Assembly: GCA_025464545.1 (NCBI GenBank) | Contig: JAODMA010000264.1 | Span: forward strand, 1-7,601 | Direction of reading: 5' to 3' | Length of the DNA stretch: 7,601 nt | Source: Arthrobacter sp. | GTDB taxonomy: Bacteria > Actinomycetota > Actinomycetes > Actinomycetales > Micrococcaceae | Shown here: piece by piece, positions 1 through 6,192 of the stretch | Layout: every line of letters begins with the position of its first letter | How positions within the stretch are numbered: position 1 is the first letter of the stretch | Made by a program: the position numbers and the translations under genes | Notes under the pieces: model-generated | What the model saw: only the letters and a program-made list of their open reading frames with translations | What the model was told of the DNA's origin: nothing | The model's database searches: none

Positions 1-1066
1 TCCGGTTCAATAAAGGGGTAGCCGCTGCGGCAGGGCCTCCGACCGCCCCGCCCCAGTGGGCTACCAGCTGCTGGGAACTGGGACCGGGCAGGTTCCGGGC
101 GGAGTCGATGATGACGTCCAGGGCGGTGTCGGACAGTTCGTCGTGATAGTCCGCGCTCCAATAGTTGTACTTTCCGGGCGGGTCATCGAGGGAGCACTGG
201 AAGTCGGCGTAGTCCGTGTCCTCAACCAGGTCCACGGCGGGGCCCATCGCCCGGTAGACCCTCGCGTGTTCCGCACCTTCGGCGGCGTCCCCGGCATACA
301 CGTAGACCACGAACACCGCCATCTTGCCCACCATGTTCGGCGGTACAAAGGATTCCGGCGGAGCGATCCCGTAGATCAGGGTGGCCGACTCCTCGTTGGG
401 AGCAGCGAGGGCCAGTTCCCGGTAACCGCGGCTGACTTCGGTAGCGGCGTCCCCCGGCCACATGAGCAGTCCCGCGTGCACCTTGGGCCCGAGCCGGTGC
501 AGACCGAAGGTGAACGAAGTGGCGACGCCGAAGTTCCCGCCGCCCCCGTGCAGCGCCCAGAACAGCTCGGGGTTCTCCCCGGCGCTGGCCGTGACCGCTT
601 CCCCGCCAGCCGTGACCAGATCCACGGAGACCAGATCGTCACAGGCGAAACCGAAGGCGCGCTCCAACCACCCGGACCCGCCGCCGAGGGTGAAACCGGC
701 GAGGCCCGTCGTTGACACCCGGCCGCCGGTGAGGGCAAGGCCGTGTTCCTGCGTGGCGCGGTCAAACTCGCCGCAGGTGAGGCCGGTGCCCACTGTGGCG
801 GTGCGCGTCTCCGGATCTACCCGGACGGACTTCATCGGCCGCACGTCCACCACCAGGCCGCCGTCGTTCATTGACATGCCGGCCACGGAATGACCGCCGG
901 CCCGTACGGCCACTTCCAGCCTGTTGTCATCGGCATATTTGAGCGCCTCGGCCACCTCGGCCGGGCTGCTGCACTGCGCGATGACCGCCGGTCGGCGGTC
1001 GATCATGGCGTTGAACAACGTCCGGGACTCGTCATAGCCCGGGCTGTCAGGTTTGATCCACTTCAT
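1..1066 (-). CDS. FAD-linked oxidoreductase, berberine-bridge (BBE/PCMH) type, partial (C-terminus beyond the left edge)
   Basis: An uninterrupted frame runs from ATG at 1066 to the window edge (355 complete codons, starting MKWIKPDSPGYDES). An AAGGAG ribosome-binding site at 1073-1078 sits 6 nt before the start. The N-terminal half reads as the FAD-binding PCMH fold: the VRAGGHS motif at residues 54-60 carries His59, the family's usual 8-alpha-histidyl FAD attachment site. It is followed by TGGRVSTTGLAGFTLGGGSG (about 113-132) and an ALHGGGGNFG stretch (about 171-180). The position that is Cys in bicovalent family members appears to be Val117 (GGRV), so single covalent attachment is expected. 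The substrate-binding domain follows. The family is usually about 450-470 residues, so roughly 100 residues, including the BBE C-terminal motif, lie outside. Such enzymes oxidise alcohols, sugars or alkaloid-like substrates with O2; the substrate here cannot be told. It is transcribed divergently from the molybdate operon. Confidence 0.9.
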   Translation of the reverse strand, partial: MKWIKPDSPGYDESRTLFNAMIDRRPAVIAQCSSPAEVAEALKYADDNRLEVAVRAGGHSVAGMSMNDGGLVVDVRPMKSVRVDPETRTATVGTGLTCGEFDRATQEHGLALTGGRVSTTGLAGFTLGGGSGWLERAFGFACDDLVSVDLVTAGGEAVTASAGENPELFWALHGGGGNFGVATSFTFGLHRLGPKVHAGLLMWPGDAATEVSRGYRELALAAPNEESATLIYGIAPPESFVPPNMVGKMAVFVVYVYAGDAAEGAEHARVYRAMGPAVDLVEDTDYADFQCSLDDPPGKYNYWSADYHDELSDTALDVIIDSARNLPGPSSQQLVAHWGGAVGGPAAAATPLLNR

Positions 1067-1106
1067 GGCCAGCTCCTTGGCGACCGCGGCTCCACCCCTC
1101 CCAAAA

Positions 1107-1127
1107 ATGGTACGGCCGCAGCGGCCG
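1107..1127 (-). promoter_or_regulatory. Possible -10 box and 15-bp palindrome upstream of the FAD oxidoreductase
   Basis: On the minus strand TACCAT (1112-1107) resembles a -10 box and lies about 40 nt before the start codon at 1066, which fits a gene with its own leader and ribosome-binding site. Immediately upstream, at 1113-1127, is a perfect 7-bp-arm palindrome, CGGCCGC-A-GCGGCCG, located where the -10/-35 spacer would be and so a possible operator. High GC makes chance palindromes of this kind more likely, so the operator reading is weak. Confidence 0.3.
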
Positions 1128-1172
1128 CGCGGCTACGGTCGACCCTTGCCGGGGCGAGGTCGTCTGTCCGAT

Positions 1173-1205
1173 TGTGCGGAGAAAAAAGGTGCCGTAGACC
1201 GCACA
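1173..1205. promoter_or_regulatory. Inverted repeat upstream of the mod operon, possible operator
   Basis: TGTGCGG at 1173-1179 is matched exactly by CCGCACA at 1199-1205, with 19 nt between (26 bp arm to arm). The right arm also forms a short second repeat, CCGCA-CA-TGCGG (1199-1210), which ends 2 nt before the proposed -10 box of the operon. A binding site here would overlap the -35/-10 region. Molybdate-responsive regulators of the ModE type bind inverted repeats over mod promoters, but this sequence does not obviously match the E. coli ModE site; the link to the HTH-Mop protein is inference. Confidence 0.35.
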
Positions 1206-1212
1206 TGCGGAC

Positions 1213-1218
1213 TAGGCT
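1213..1218 (+). promoter_or_regulatory. -10 box (TAGGCT) of the molybdate operon, leaderless start
   Basis: TAGGCT matches the actinobacterial TANNNT -10 pattern and ends 6 nt before the ATG at 1225, so transcription would start at or next to the start codon. No ribosome-binding site precedes this ATG, which supports a leaderless mRNA. No convincing -35 box is visible. Confidence 0.5.
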
Positions 1219-1224
1219 AGAGCC

Positions 1225-1635
1225 ATGCCCAATATTCGCGTTTCCGAGGCGGCCCGGTTCCTGGGCGTCAGCGACGACACTGTGCGTCGCTGGACCGAGA
1301 ACGGAAGCCTGACGGCGCTCAAAGACGATTCCGGCCGGCTTGCGGTGGACGGGCTGGAACTCGCGAAGCTGGCCCGCGATCAGGCGCAGCTGCCGGATGA
1401 TCCGGCCCGGGTGGGCAGCTCCGCCCGGAACCGGTTCGTTGGCCTGGTGACCGCCATCACCGCCGACACCGTCATGGCCCAGGTGGAGCTGCAGTGCGGT
1501 CCCTTCCGCGTGGTGTCCCTGATGAGCAGCGAGGCCGTGCGGGACCTGGGCCTGGAACTCGGCTCCGTGGCGACTGCCGTCGTGAAGGCCACTACGGTGA
1601 TCATCGAAACGCCGAAAGGCAAGGGCGTCCCATGA
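1225..1635 (+). CDS. Helix-turn-helix / Mop-domain molybdate-binding protein, first gene of the mod operon
   Basis: 136 residues. Residues about 3-50 look like an excisionase/MerR-type helix-turn-helix (IRVSEAARFLGVSDDTVRRW at 4-23, then a short wing and SGRLAVDG). Residues about 68-131 form a Mop/TOBE molybdate-binding domain (starting RNRFVGLVTAITADTV, with LMSSEAVRDLGLELGS and ending TTVIIETPKG). This arrangement resembles the actinobacterial molbindins that combine a DNA-binding-like head with one Mop domain. It may bind cytoplasmic molybdate and regulate the operon, or store the anion; the regulatory role is inferred from the head and the gene order. The start is fixed by the -10 box 6 nt upstream and the motif beginning at residue 4. 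Its TGA overlaps the modA ATG (ATGA), implying translational coupling. No separate ModE-type gene is present in the window. Confidence 0.88.
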   Translation: MPNIRVSEAARFLGVSDDTVRRWTENGSLTALKDDSGRLAVDGLELAKLARDQAQLPDDPARVGSSARNRFVGLVTAITADTVMAQVELQCGPFRVVSLMSSEAVRDLGLELGSVATAVVKATTVIIETPKGKGVP

Positions 1636-2420
1636 AACGCGGTCTGCGGGCAGCCGCCCTGCTGCTCGCGGTTGCCCTCGGCGCCGGGCTCGCCGGCTGC
1701 GCCGCACCCGCCGCGGATGGCGCTGCGGACGGTGCGGCAGGCAAGACGCTCACGGTCTTCGCGGCAGCCTCCCTCAAGGGACCCTTCACGTCGATCGCCG
1801 CGGCGTTTGAGGAACAGCATCCGGGCATTGCGGTCAGGCTCAGCTTTGCCGGTTCCTCGGACCTGGTCTCCCAGCTCAATCAGGGCGCGCCCGCGGATGT
1901 CTTCGCCTCGGCCGACGCCAGGAACATGGCCAAACTCCAGGACGCCGGACTCGTCGAAGCCGCCCCGCAGGACTTCGCCACGAACGTCCTCACCATCGCT
2001 GTGCCGCGAGCCAACCCCGCGTCGATCGGCTCGTTCGCTGACCTCGCCAAGCCGGGAGTGAAAGTGGCCATCTGCGCGAGCCAGGTTCCGTGCGGTGCCG
2101 CCACCAAAACGGTCGAAAGGGAAACCGGCGTCGCCCTGAAGCCGGTCAGCGAGGAGTCCTCGGTCACCGATGTCCTGGGCAAGGTCAGCTCCGGGGAGGC
2201 CGATGCCGGTTTGGTCTACGTCACGGACGTCTTGGCCGCCGGCAACAGAGTCAAGGGCGTGGCCTTCGCCGAGGCCGGCAAGGCGGTGAACGCGTACCCT
2301 ATCGCCACTGTGCAAACGAGCAGGAACAAGGACGTGGCGGCCGCCTTCATCGCCGCGGTCACCGGCCCGGACGGCCGGAGGATCCTGGCCGACGCCGGTT
2401 TCGGCACCCCCGGCGCGTGA
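1632..2420 (+). CDS. modA: Molybdate ABC transporter, substrate-binding lipoprotein
   Basis: 262 residues. It has a lipoprotein signal: positive MKRGLR, a hydrophobic run (residues 7-20) and the lipobox LAGC with Cys23 as the lipidated residue, so the mature protein is anchored outside the membrane as in Gram-positive binding proteins. The mature part shows ModA hallmarks in order: [13 protein letters not shown] (40-52), with the anion-binding Ser of AAASL at 47; [11 protein letters not shown] (71-81), with a second binding Ser pair; [11 protein letters not shown] (86-96); and [24 protein letters not shown] near 187-210 with the conserved GLVY. Cys148 and Cys154 are close enough to pair. The ATG overlaps the stop of the HTH-Mop gene and the stop overlaps the modB GTG. 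It captures molybdate (possibly tungstate) and hands it to ModB. Length is normal for the family. Confidence 0.95.
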   Translation: MKRGLRAAALLLAVALGAGLAGCAAPAADGAADGAAGKTLTVFAAASLKGPFTSIAAAFEEQHPGIAVRLSFAGSSDLVSQLNQGAPADVFASADARNMAKLQDAGLVEAAPQDFATNVLTIAVPRANPASIGSFADLAKPGVKVAICASQVPCGAATKTVERETGVALKPVSEESSVTDVLGKVSSGEADAGLVYVTDVLAAGNRVKGVAFAEAGKAVNAYPIATVQTSRNKDVAAAFIAAVTGPDGRRILADAGFGTPGA

Positions 2421-3250
2421 ACCCGCGACCGGTGGGTACGTACAGCGGCATCCCGCGCTGGGTCGTGGCCATCGCGGCCGTCGGGGCCCTGTTTGTGCTT
2501 CTGCCGCTCGCCGCAATGGCGGCTCGGGTCAACTGGGCCAAGTTCATCCCGTTGGTCACCTCGGAGGCCTCGCTCACGGCCCTGGGCCTCAGCCTTCGCA
2601 CGGCGGCCGCAAGTACCGTGCTCTGCGTGCTGTTTGGGGTGCCACTGGCCCTAGTGTTGGCCCGCGGCGGCTTCCCCGGCCAGCGCCTGCTGAGGTCCTT
2701 CGTCCTCCTGCCGCTCGTGCTGCCCCCGGTCGTGGGCGGAATTGCCCTGCTCTACACCTTCGGCCGGCAGGGGCTCTTGGGCAGGAGCCTGGAAGTGGCC
2801 GGAATCCAGATCGCCTTCTCGACGACGGCGGTGGTGCTGGCCCAGACCTTTGTGGCCCTGCCGTTCCTCGTGGTCAGCCTTGAAGGTGCCCTGCGCTCGG
2901 CCGGCAGCCGGTACGAGGCCGTGGCCGCAACCCTCGGGGCACGCCCCACCACGGTGCTCCGCCGGGTCACGGTGCCGCTGGTCCTGCCGGGCCTCGCCTC
3001 CGGGGCGGTGCTGTCCTTCGCCCGGAGCCTGGGCGAGTTCGGCGCCACTCTCACCTTCGCAGGCAGCCTGCAGGGCGTCACGCGGACCCTCCCGCTGGAG
3101 ATCTACCTGCAGCGGGAAACCGACGCCGATGCCGCCGTCGCGCTCTCCCTGGTGCTCGTCGCCGTGGCGGTGATTGTTGTCGGGCTCTCCTACCGGCGCC
3201 CAGCCGCCGGCACCCGCAGTTCCGCCCCGGAGAAGCGGGTGTCCCCATGA
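2417..3250 (+). CDS. modB: Molybdate ABC transporter, permease
   Basis: 277 residues if read from GTG at 2417, which overlaps the modA stop (GTGA). The open frame continues upstream inside modA, but this start gives a normal ModB length and a sensible beginning ([17 protein letters not shown]). Several hydrophobic segments fit a polytopic inner-membrane protein: about 15-36, 60-83, 93-113, 135-155, 190-205 and 243-258. The ATPase-docking EAA loop is at about 167-191 ([20 protein letters not shown] ending in LVLP), followed by the ModB/CysT-type [16 protein letters not shown] (201-216). It forms the molybdate channel that pairs with ModC. A further in-frame GTG at 2432 is a less likely start. 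The stop overlaps the modC ATG. Confidence 0.94.
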   Translation: MNPRPVGTYSGIPRWVVAIAAVGALFVLLPLAAMAARVNWAKFIPLVTSEASLTALGLSLRTAAASTVLCVLFGVPLALVLARGGFPGQRLLRSFVLLPLVLPPVVGGIALLYTFGRQGLLGRSLEVAGIQIAFSTTAVVLAQTFVALPFLVVSLEGALRSAGSRYEAVAATLGARPTTVLRRVTVPLVLPGLASGAVLSFARSLGEFGATLTFAGSLQGVTRTLPLEIYLQRETDADAAVALSLVLVAVAVIVVGLSYRRPAAGTRSSAPEKRVSP

Positions 3251-4302
3251 CGTTCACTGTCGACGCTTCGGTCGCCGCCCGCGGCTTCGAGGTCTCGCTG
3301 AGCCTGGGCCCGGCTGAGACTGTTGCTGTGCTGGGGCCCAACGGCGCCGGAAAATCCACCCTGCTGGCGGTGATCGCGGGTTTGCTCCGCCCGGACACCG
3401 GCCGGGCCCAGCTGGACGGCAAGCTGCTGTTCGATCTCCAGCAAGGGGTGCAGGCGGGCACCTGGACGGCTCCGCACCGCCGCGGGACGGCCCTGCTGGC
3501 ACAAGAGGCCCTGTTGTTCCCGCACCTGAGCGCCCTCGAGAACGTGGCGTTCGGACCCCGGAGCGCGGGTGTTCCCAAGGGGGAAGCGCGTGAAGCCGCC
3601 CGACATTGGCTCGCCGAGGTCGGCGCCGCCGATCTTGCCGCCCGGCGCCCCGACGAGCTGTCCGGCGGCCAGGCCCAGCGTGTGGCGGTGGCCCGGGCCC
3701 TCGCCGCCAACCCGCAGGTTCTGCTGCTGGATGAGCCCATGGCTGCATTGGATATCCACGCCGCACCGCTGCTGCGTCGACTGCTCAAGCGGGTTCTCGC
3801 CGGAAGGCGGGCCATCATCGTCACCCACGATGTGCTGGATGCCTACATGCTGGCGGACCGGGTGATCGTGATGGAGCAGGGCCGGATCACCGAGGAAGGC
3901 CCAACCCGGGCGCTGCTCCGGCGGCCACGAAGCAGTTTCGCCGCCGGACTCGCGGGGCTGAACCTGGTCTCCGGAACGGTGACATCGACGGGAATCCGTT
4001 CCGCGGAGGGCTTGGAGTTCGCCGGCCTGCACGACGGCCCGCTGGGCGAAGGGCAGGCGGGGGTGGCGGCATTTCCGCCGTCGGCCGTGTCCGTCTTCCT
4101 GAGCGAGGCGCACGGCAGCCCGCGGAACTCTTTCAAAGTGACCGTCACCGACCTGGAGCCGCACGGGGACCAGATCCGGGTCCGGGCCGGGGAGCTGTCC
4201 GCGGATGTCACGCCCGCTGCCTCCGCGGACCTCAGCCTGGCGCCAGGGCTGGAGGTTTATTTCGTGGTCAAGGCCGCAGCGGTGGCCATCTATCCGGCGT
4301 AG
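3247..4302 (+). CDS. modC: Molybdate ABC transporter, ATPase with C-terminal Mop/TOBE domain
   Basis: 351 residues, the usual ModC length. ABC motifs in order: Walker [10 protein letters not shown] (30-38), Q-loop Gln86 ([13 protein letters not shown]), signature LSGGQ (138-142), Walker B LLLDEP (159-164), D-loop ALD (167-169) and switch His194 (VTHD). Residues about 285-351 form the Mop/TOBE domain seen in molybdate importers (starting [20 protein letters not shown] and ending [13 protein letters not shown]), which in known ModBC complexes can bind molybdate and inhibit transport when the cell is replete. The head before Walker A is short (no usual aromatic A-loop is obvious near residue 10-14; Phe14 may serve). 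ATG overlaps the modB stop. It is the last gene of the operon; only 15 nt separate its stop from that of the convergent AhpD-like gene, and no clear terminator is visible there. Confidence 0.95.
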   Translation: MTFTVDASVAARGFEVSLSLGPAETVAVLGPNGAGKSTLLAVIAGLLRPDTGRAQLDGKLLFDLQQGVQAGTWTAPHRRGTALLAQEALLFPHLSALENVAFGPRSAGVPKGEAREAARHWLAEVGAADLAARRPDELSGGQAQRVAVARALAANPQVLLLDEPMAALDIHAAPLLRRLLKRVLAGRRAIIVTHDVLDAYMLADRVIVMEQGRITEEGPTRALLRRPRSSFAAGLAGLNLVSGTVTSTGIRSAEGLEFAGLHDGPLGEGQAGVAAFPPSAVSVFLSEAHGSPRNSFKVTVTDLEPHGDQIRVRAGELSADVTPAASADLSLAPGLEVYFVVKAAAVAIYPA

Positions 4303-4317
4303 CGGCCGGTCTGGTAC

Positions 4318-4806
4318 CTACTCGCGGGCACTGCGGACCGGGTGCTGGCTGACGATCGAGACCCGGTTGAACGCGTTCATCGTGATGGTCAGCCAGCTCA
4401 CGGCCGAGAATTCCTGGGCGGTGAGGTGCTTCCGGGCGGTGGCCCCTTCGCGCTCGCGGGCGTGGGCATCGGAGATGTTTGTGACCGCCTCGGCCAGGGT
4501 CAGGGCGGCGCATTCCTTTTCCGTGAAGAGGTCCGTGTCCCGCCAGGCGGGGAGCACGGAGAGGCGCTGGGCGGATTCGCCGTTCTTCAGCGCATCGCCG
4601 ACGTGAAGATCAAGGCAGTAGGCGCAGCCGTTGATCTGCGAAATGCGGACATTCAGCAGTTCAATGAGGGTCCGGTCCAGGCCCGCCTCCTCGGCGGCTT
4701 CCTTGGCTTTCAGACCCAGCCCGTTCAGGGCCCGCCAGGCAGCAGGGTGCTCCTTGTCCAGAAAGACGGATCGGGTGGTGTGCTGCGCTTCCGCTGTCTC
4801 ATCCAT
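4318..4806 (-). CDS. AhpD / carboxymuconolactone-decarboxylase-family protein (alkylhydroperoxidase-like)
   Basis: 162 residues from ATG at 4806 (MDETAEAQHTTRSVF). The frame could start at 4836, but the -10-like TAGTCT ends 7 nt before 4806, so the shorter form is preferred. The central motif NGCAYCLDLH gives Cys61, Cys64 and His68, the CxxC-H redox site of AhpD-like proteins, preceded by the typical IELLNVRISQING and followed by an all-helical C-terminal half (LTLAEAVTNISD, SWLTITMNAFNRVSI). Members of this group are small helical oligomers. The true AhpD reduces the peroxidase AhpC, but many relatives have unknown substrates and no AhpC is nearby here. Its role is therefore best given as a thiol-based peroxidase-like or antioxidant protein. 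It converges on modC and is otherwise alone. Confidence 0.85.
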   Translation of the reverse strand: MDETAEAQHTTRSVFLDKEHPAAWRALNGLGLKAKEAAEEAGLDRTLIELLNVRISQINGCAYCLDLHVGDALKNGESAQRLSVLPAWRDTDLFTEKECAALTLAEAVTNISDAHAREREGATARKHLTAQEFSAVSWLTITMNAFNRVSIVSQHPVRSARE

Positions 4807-4813
4807 GGTCAAA

Positions 4814-4819
4814 AGACTA
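4814..4819 (-). promoter_or_regulatory. -10 box (TAGTCT) of the AhpD-like gene
   Basis: Read on the minus strand, TAGTCT fits TANNNT and is followed by 7 nt before the ATG at 4806. No ribosome-binding site precedes that ATG, so the transcript is probably leaderless. The -35 region is poor: a run of seven T on the minus strand lies where it is expected. Confidence 0.45.
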
Positions 4820-4846
4820 CCCACGGCAAACATCAAAAAAAGAACG

Positions 4847-4871
4847 TGACAGATTTGTCATGTGTATGACA
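4847..4871. promoter_or_regulatory. Two overlapping inverted repeats upstream of the AhpD-like gene
   Basis: TGACA-GATT-TGTCA (4847-4860) and TGTCAT-GTGT-ATGACA (4856-4871) share the central TGTCA, giving three half-sites in 25 bp. They lie about 40-65 bp before the AhpD-like start, just upstream of its promoter, in AT-richer DNA than the surroundings. The layout is that of a regulator-binding site with alternating half-sites. Which protein binds is unknown; the neighbouring LacI-type gene is broken and is not a good candidate. Confidence 0.4.
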
Positions 4872-4926
4872 CGATACTGAACAGTGATACCCCTGCGGGA
4901 GCGGTTCCCCCGACCGCTTCACGGAA

Positions 4927-4949
4927 CTGGTCCGCCGGCATCGGACCAG
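4927..4949. terminator. Hairpin, 8-bp stem, first of a pair
   Basis: CTGGTCCG (4927-4934) and CGGACCAG (4942-4949) are exact complements around a 7-nt loop. No T-run follows on either strand. It lies between the AhpD-like gene and the LacI remnant, and could act with the stronger hairpin at 4959-4993 as a double stop signal for minus-strand transcripts coming from the remnant. Confidence 0.35.
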
Positions 4950-4958
4950 CCCCATCAA

Positions 4959-4993
4959 TCGACGGTCGGCTCCTTGGGGGAGCCGACCGTCGA
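4959..4993. terminator. Strong hairpin, perfect 15-bp stem, likely terminator
   Basis: TCGACGGTCGGCTCC (4959-4973) pairs perfectly with GGAGCCGACCGTCGA (4979-4993) around a 5-nt loop. There is no U-tract on either side, as is common for actinobacterial hairpin terminators. It begins 17 nt beyond the last LacI-like codon on the minus strand (stop at 5010-5012), so it most simply terminates what was the LacI-family transcript. Reading in the plus direction is also possible because the structure is symmetrical. Confidence 0.6.
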
Positions 4994-5009
4994 ATGGGTT
5001 TAACGGGGC

Positions 5010-5529
5010 CTAATGCGGTTCAGCCGGGTTGGCGAGTTCGTCACTCCCGCACACGACGGCCCTCGGTGCTGTCCGGGCGGAGAAGAGACGCTCGGCCGCC
5101 GGCCGTCCCCCTTCGTTGTTGACCCCGGGTGCTGATCTTGCGGTCACCGCTGATGGTGATCCCAGCGGCAGCGGCCGTGCGGACGAACGCCTGTTCCCGG
5201 GCCAGCGAGGCGGTGGAGAACCGTGGGCCGATCACAGTGGCGATCTCCGTGAAACTGTGGCTCAGCATGTGTTGCATCAGCGTCGTCGCTGCTGCATCGT
5301 CGTCGATCCCGACAACGTCGGAATCGAGGAAGTCCGCCCGGCGCGAGAGGCAGACATGGGGAATCCTCGCCGACCTGAGGGTACGGAGCGCGGTGGCGTC
5401 GTCCCGGCGTGACGCGGCCAGGATGATGCCGTCCACATTGCGGTGCGCGAGGGTTGACGTGACCTGGGCGAGCACGTCGGGATCGTCCTGGATGGTGAGG
5501 CCGAGGCCAAGGAGGCCGCGGCCAGTCAA
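5010..5529 (-). pseudogene. LacI-family regulator remnant: sensor-domain fragment with a frameshift, no DNA-binding domain
   Basis: The minus-strand frame from about 5529 to 5130 reads as the middle of a LacI/PurR-type sensor domain: GLGLTIQDDPDVLAQVTSTL, then NVDGIILAASRRDD, a RIPHVCLSRR strand, DSDVVGIDDDAAAT, MLSHSFTEIATVIGP and TASLAREQAFVRTAAAAGI. Near 5121-5130 (a CCCGGGG run) the homology moves to the next frame, which continues VNNEGGRPAAERLFSA and PRAVVCGSDELAN before a TAG at 5010-5012. The first frame instead runs on into unrelated residues to a stop at 5041-5043. The N-terminal helix-turn-helix, the first part of the sensor domain and the roughly 60-80 residues normally after SDELA are missing. 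Residues encoded upstream (5530-5610) do not look LacI-like. It cannot bind DNA as a normal LacI protein and is judged non-functional. Confidence 0.8.
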
Positions 5530-5610
5530 CTTGAGAACCGGATCAATGGTGTAAGGGTGGGGTCCTTGAGCAGAACGTCCATATTGGCGGGCGGTGAGGG
5601 GCCGGCGCAG

Positions 5611-6015
5611 CTACACCGCGGAGCCGTCCAGACGCGCTTCCCGGAAGTCGGAGGGTGTCGCGCCCTGTAGGACCCAGCGGTTGCCATCCGGATCCACGAA
5701 GTAAGCGAACAACACTCCGCCCATGTCCTGGATCTCGCTGATGTCGGCGCCGCGGCGCACGAGCTCGGCGCGGGTAGCGCCGATGTCGGCTGCGACCAGC
5801 TGCAGCCCTTCGAGGCTGCCGGGTTTCATGCCGGTCATTCCGGTTCCTATGACGATGGAAGCAGCCGAACCTGGCGGTGTCAGCTGAACAACCCTCATTC
5901 CAGGGAAGTGCTCAACGTCGTGGTCGAGGATGAAGCCCAGCTTCTCGGTGTAGAACGCTTTCGACCTGTCGACATCGGCTACCGGTACCTGCACAACTTC
6001 AAGGCGCATCTCCAT
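5611..6015 (-). CDS. Glyoxalase / VOC-superfamily protein
   Basis: 134 residues from ATG at 6015 (MEMRLEVVQVPVADVDRSKA). The second ATG at 6009 is an alternative. An upstream in-frame start at 6102 is unlikely because the added residues are not VOC-like and the -10-like TACTGT ends 7 nt before 6015. The protein has the paired beta-alpha-beta-beta-beta modules of the family: VQVPVADVDRSKAFYTEKLG at the start, VVQLTPPGSAASIVIGTG in the first half, and LQLVAADIGATRAELVRRG, then GGVLFAYFVDPDGNRWVLQ in the second. The final DPDGNRW-LQ is typical of this group, whose members act on small carbonyl compounds, aromatic diols or antibiotics using a metal; the substrate cannot be told. Its TAG is immediately followed by non-coding remnant sequence, so it is probably transcribed alone. 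Confidence 0.88.
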   Translation of the reverse strand: MEMRLEVVQVPVADVDRSKAFYTEKLGFILDHDVEHFPGMRVVQLTPPGSAASIVIGTGMTGMKPGSLEGLQLVAADIGATRAELVRRGADISEIQDMGGVLFAYFVDPDGNRWVLQGATPSDFREARLDGSAV

Positions 6016-6028
6016 GCGCCTCACAGTA
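6002..6028 (-). promoter_or_regulatory. -10 box (TACTGT) and 20-bp inverted repeat over the start of the VOC gene
   Basis: TACTGT (minus strand, 6028-6023) fits TANNNT and lies 7 nt before ATG 6015, suggesting a leaderless transcript. Directly downstream, AGGCGCAT (6002-6009) and ATGCGCCT (6014-6021) form a perfect 8-bp-arm inverted repeat around 4 nt. It spans both candidate ATGs and the expected transcription start, a position where a bound repressor would block initiation. An alternative is that the symmetry is a chance product of the MEMRLE codons. Confidence 0.4.
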
Positions 6029-6110
6029 CAGCCCTCCAGATTTAAACAGCGCCGGCACCGGTGGTCCGCAGCCGTTGATCTGACGAGACTCCCAGGGGCC
6101 ACTTAAATGG

Positions 6111-6147
6111 CGATGCTCCGGTCAAATAGCGGTTGACCGGAGCATCG
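6111..6147 (-). terminator. Hairpin terminator, perfect 15-bp stem, downstream of the histidine phosphatase gene
   Basis: CGATGCTCCGGTCAA (6111-6125) pairs exactly with TTGACCGGAGCATCG (6133-6147) around a 7-nt loop. It lies 45 nt after the phosphatase stop (minus strand). On that strand it is followed by GCCATTTAAG, a weak T-rich stretch. The VOC promoter lies beyond it, so the hairpin separates two minus-strand units. Confidence 0.7.
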
Positions 6148-6192
6148 GTCCATTATGCCTGGCTGAACCTTGGAGTTGACTGGGAGGCCGGG

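Noticed and set aside
56..893. Plus-strand open frames over the FAD oxidoreductase
   Set aside because: The minus-strand frame here has continuous family motifs from residue 1 to the edge, so the plus-strand frames are shadows.
1121..1128. NotI-type GCGGCCGC site as a cloning scar
   Set aside because: The surrounding sequence is ordinary high-GC intergenic DNA with no vector-like bases; a chance occurrence is more likely.
1380..2516. A 378-codon minus-strand open frame opposite modA
   Set aside because: It is Arg/Gly-rich, has no recognisable motif and lies antisense to a clear modA and the HTH-Mop gene; such mirror frames are common in high-GC coding DNA.
3190..4164. Long minus-strand open frames opposite modC
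   Set aside because: They are antisense to a modC gene with all ABC motifs intact and show no protein motifs of their own.
4862..5122. 86-codon plus-strand open frame
   Set aside because: It crosses both hairpins and the antisense of the LacI remnant, and has no ribosome-binding site or recognisable motif.
6016..6102. 29-residue N-terminal extension of the VOC protein from ATG 6102
   Set aside because: The extension is Cys/Arg-rich and unlike VOC proteins, and the -10 box at 6023-6028 lies inside it.
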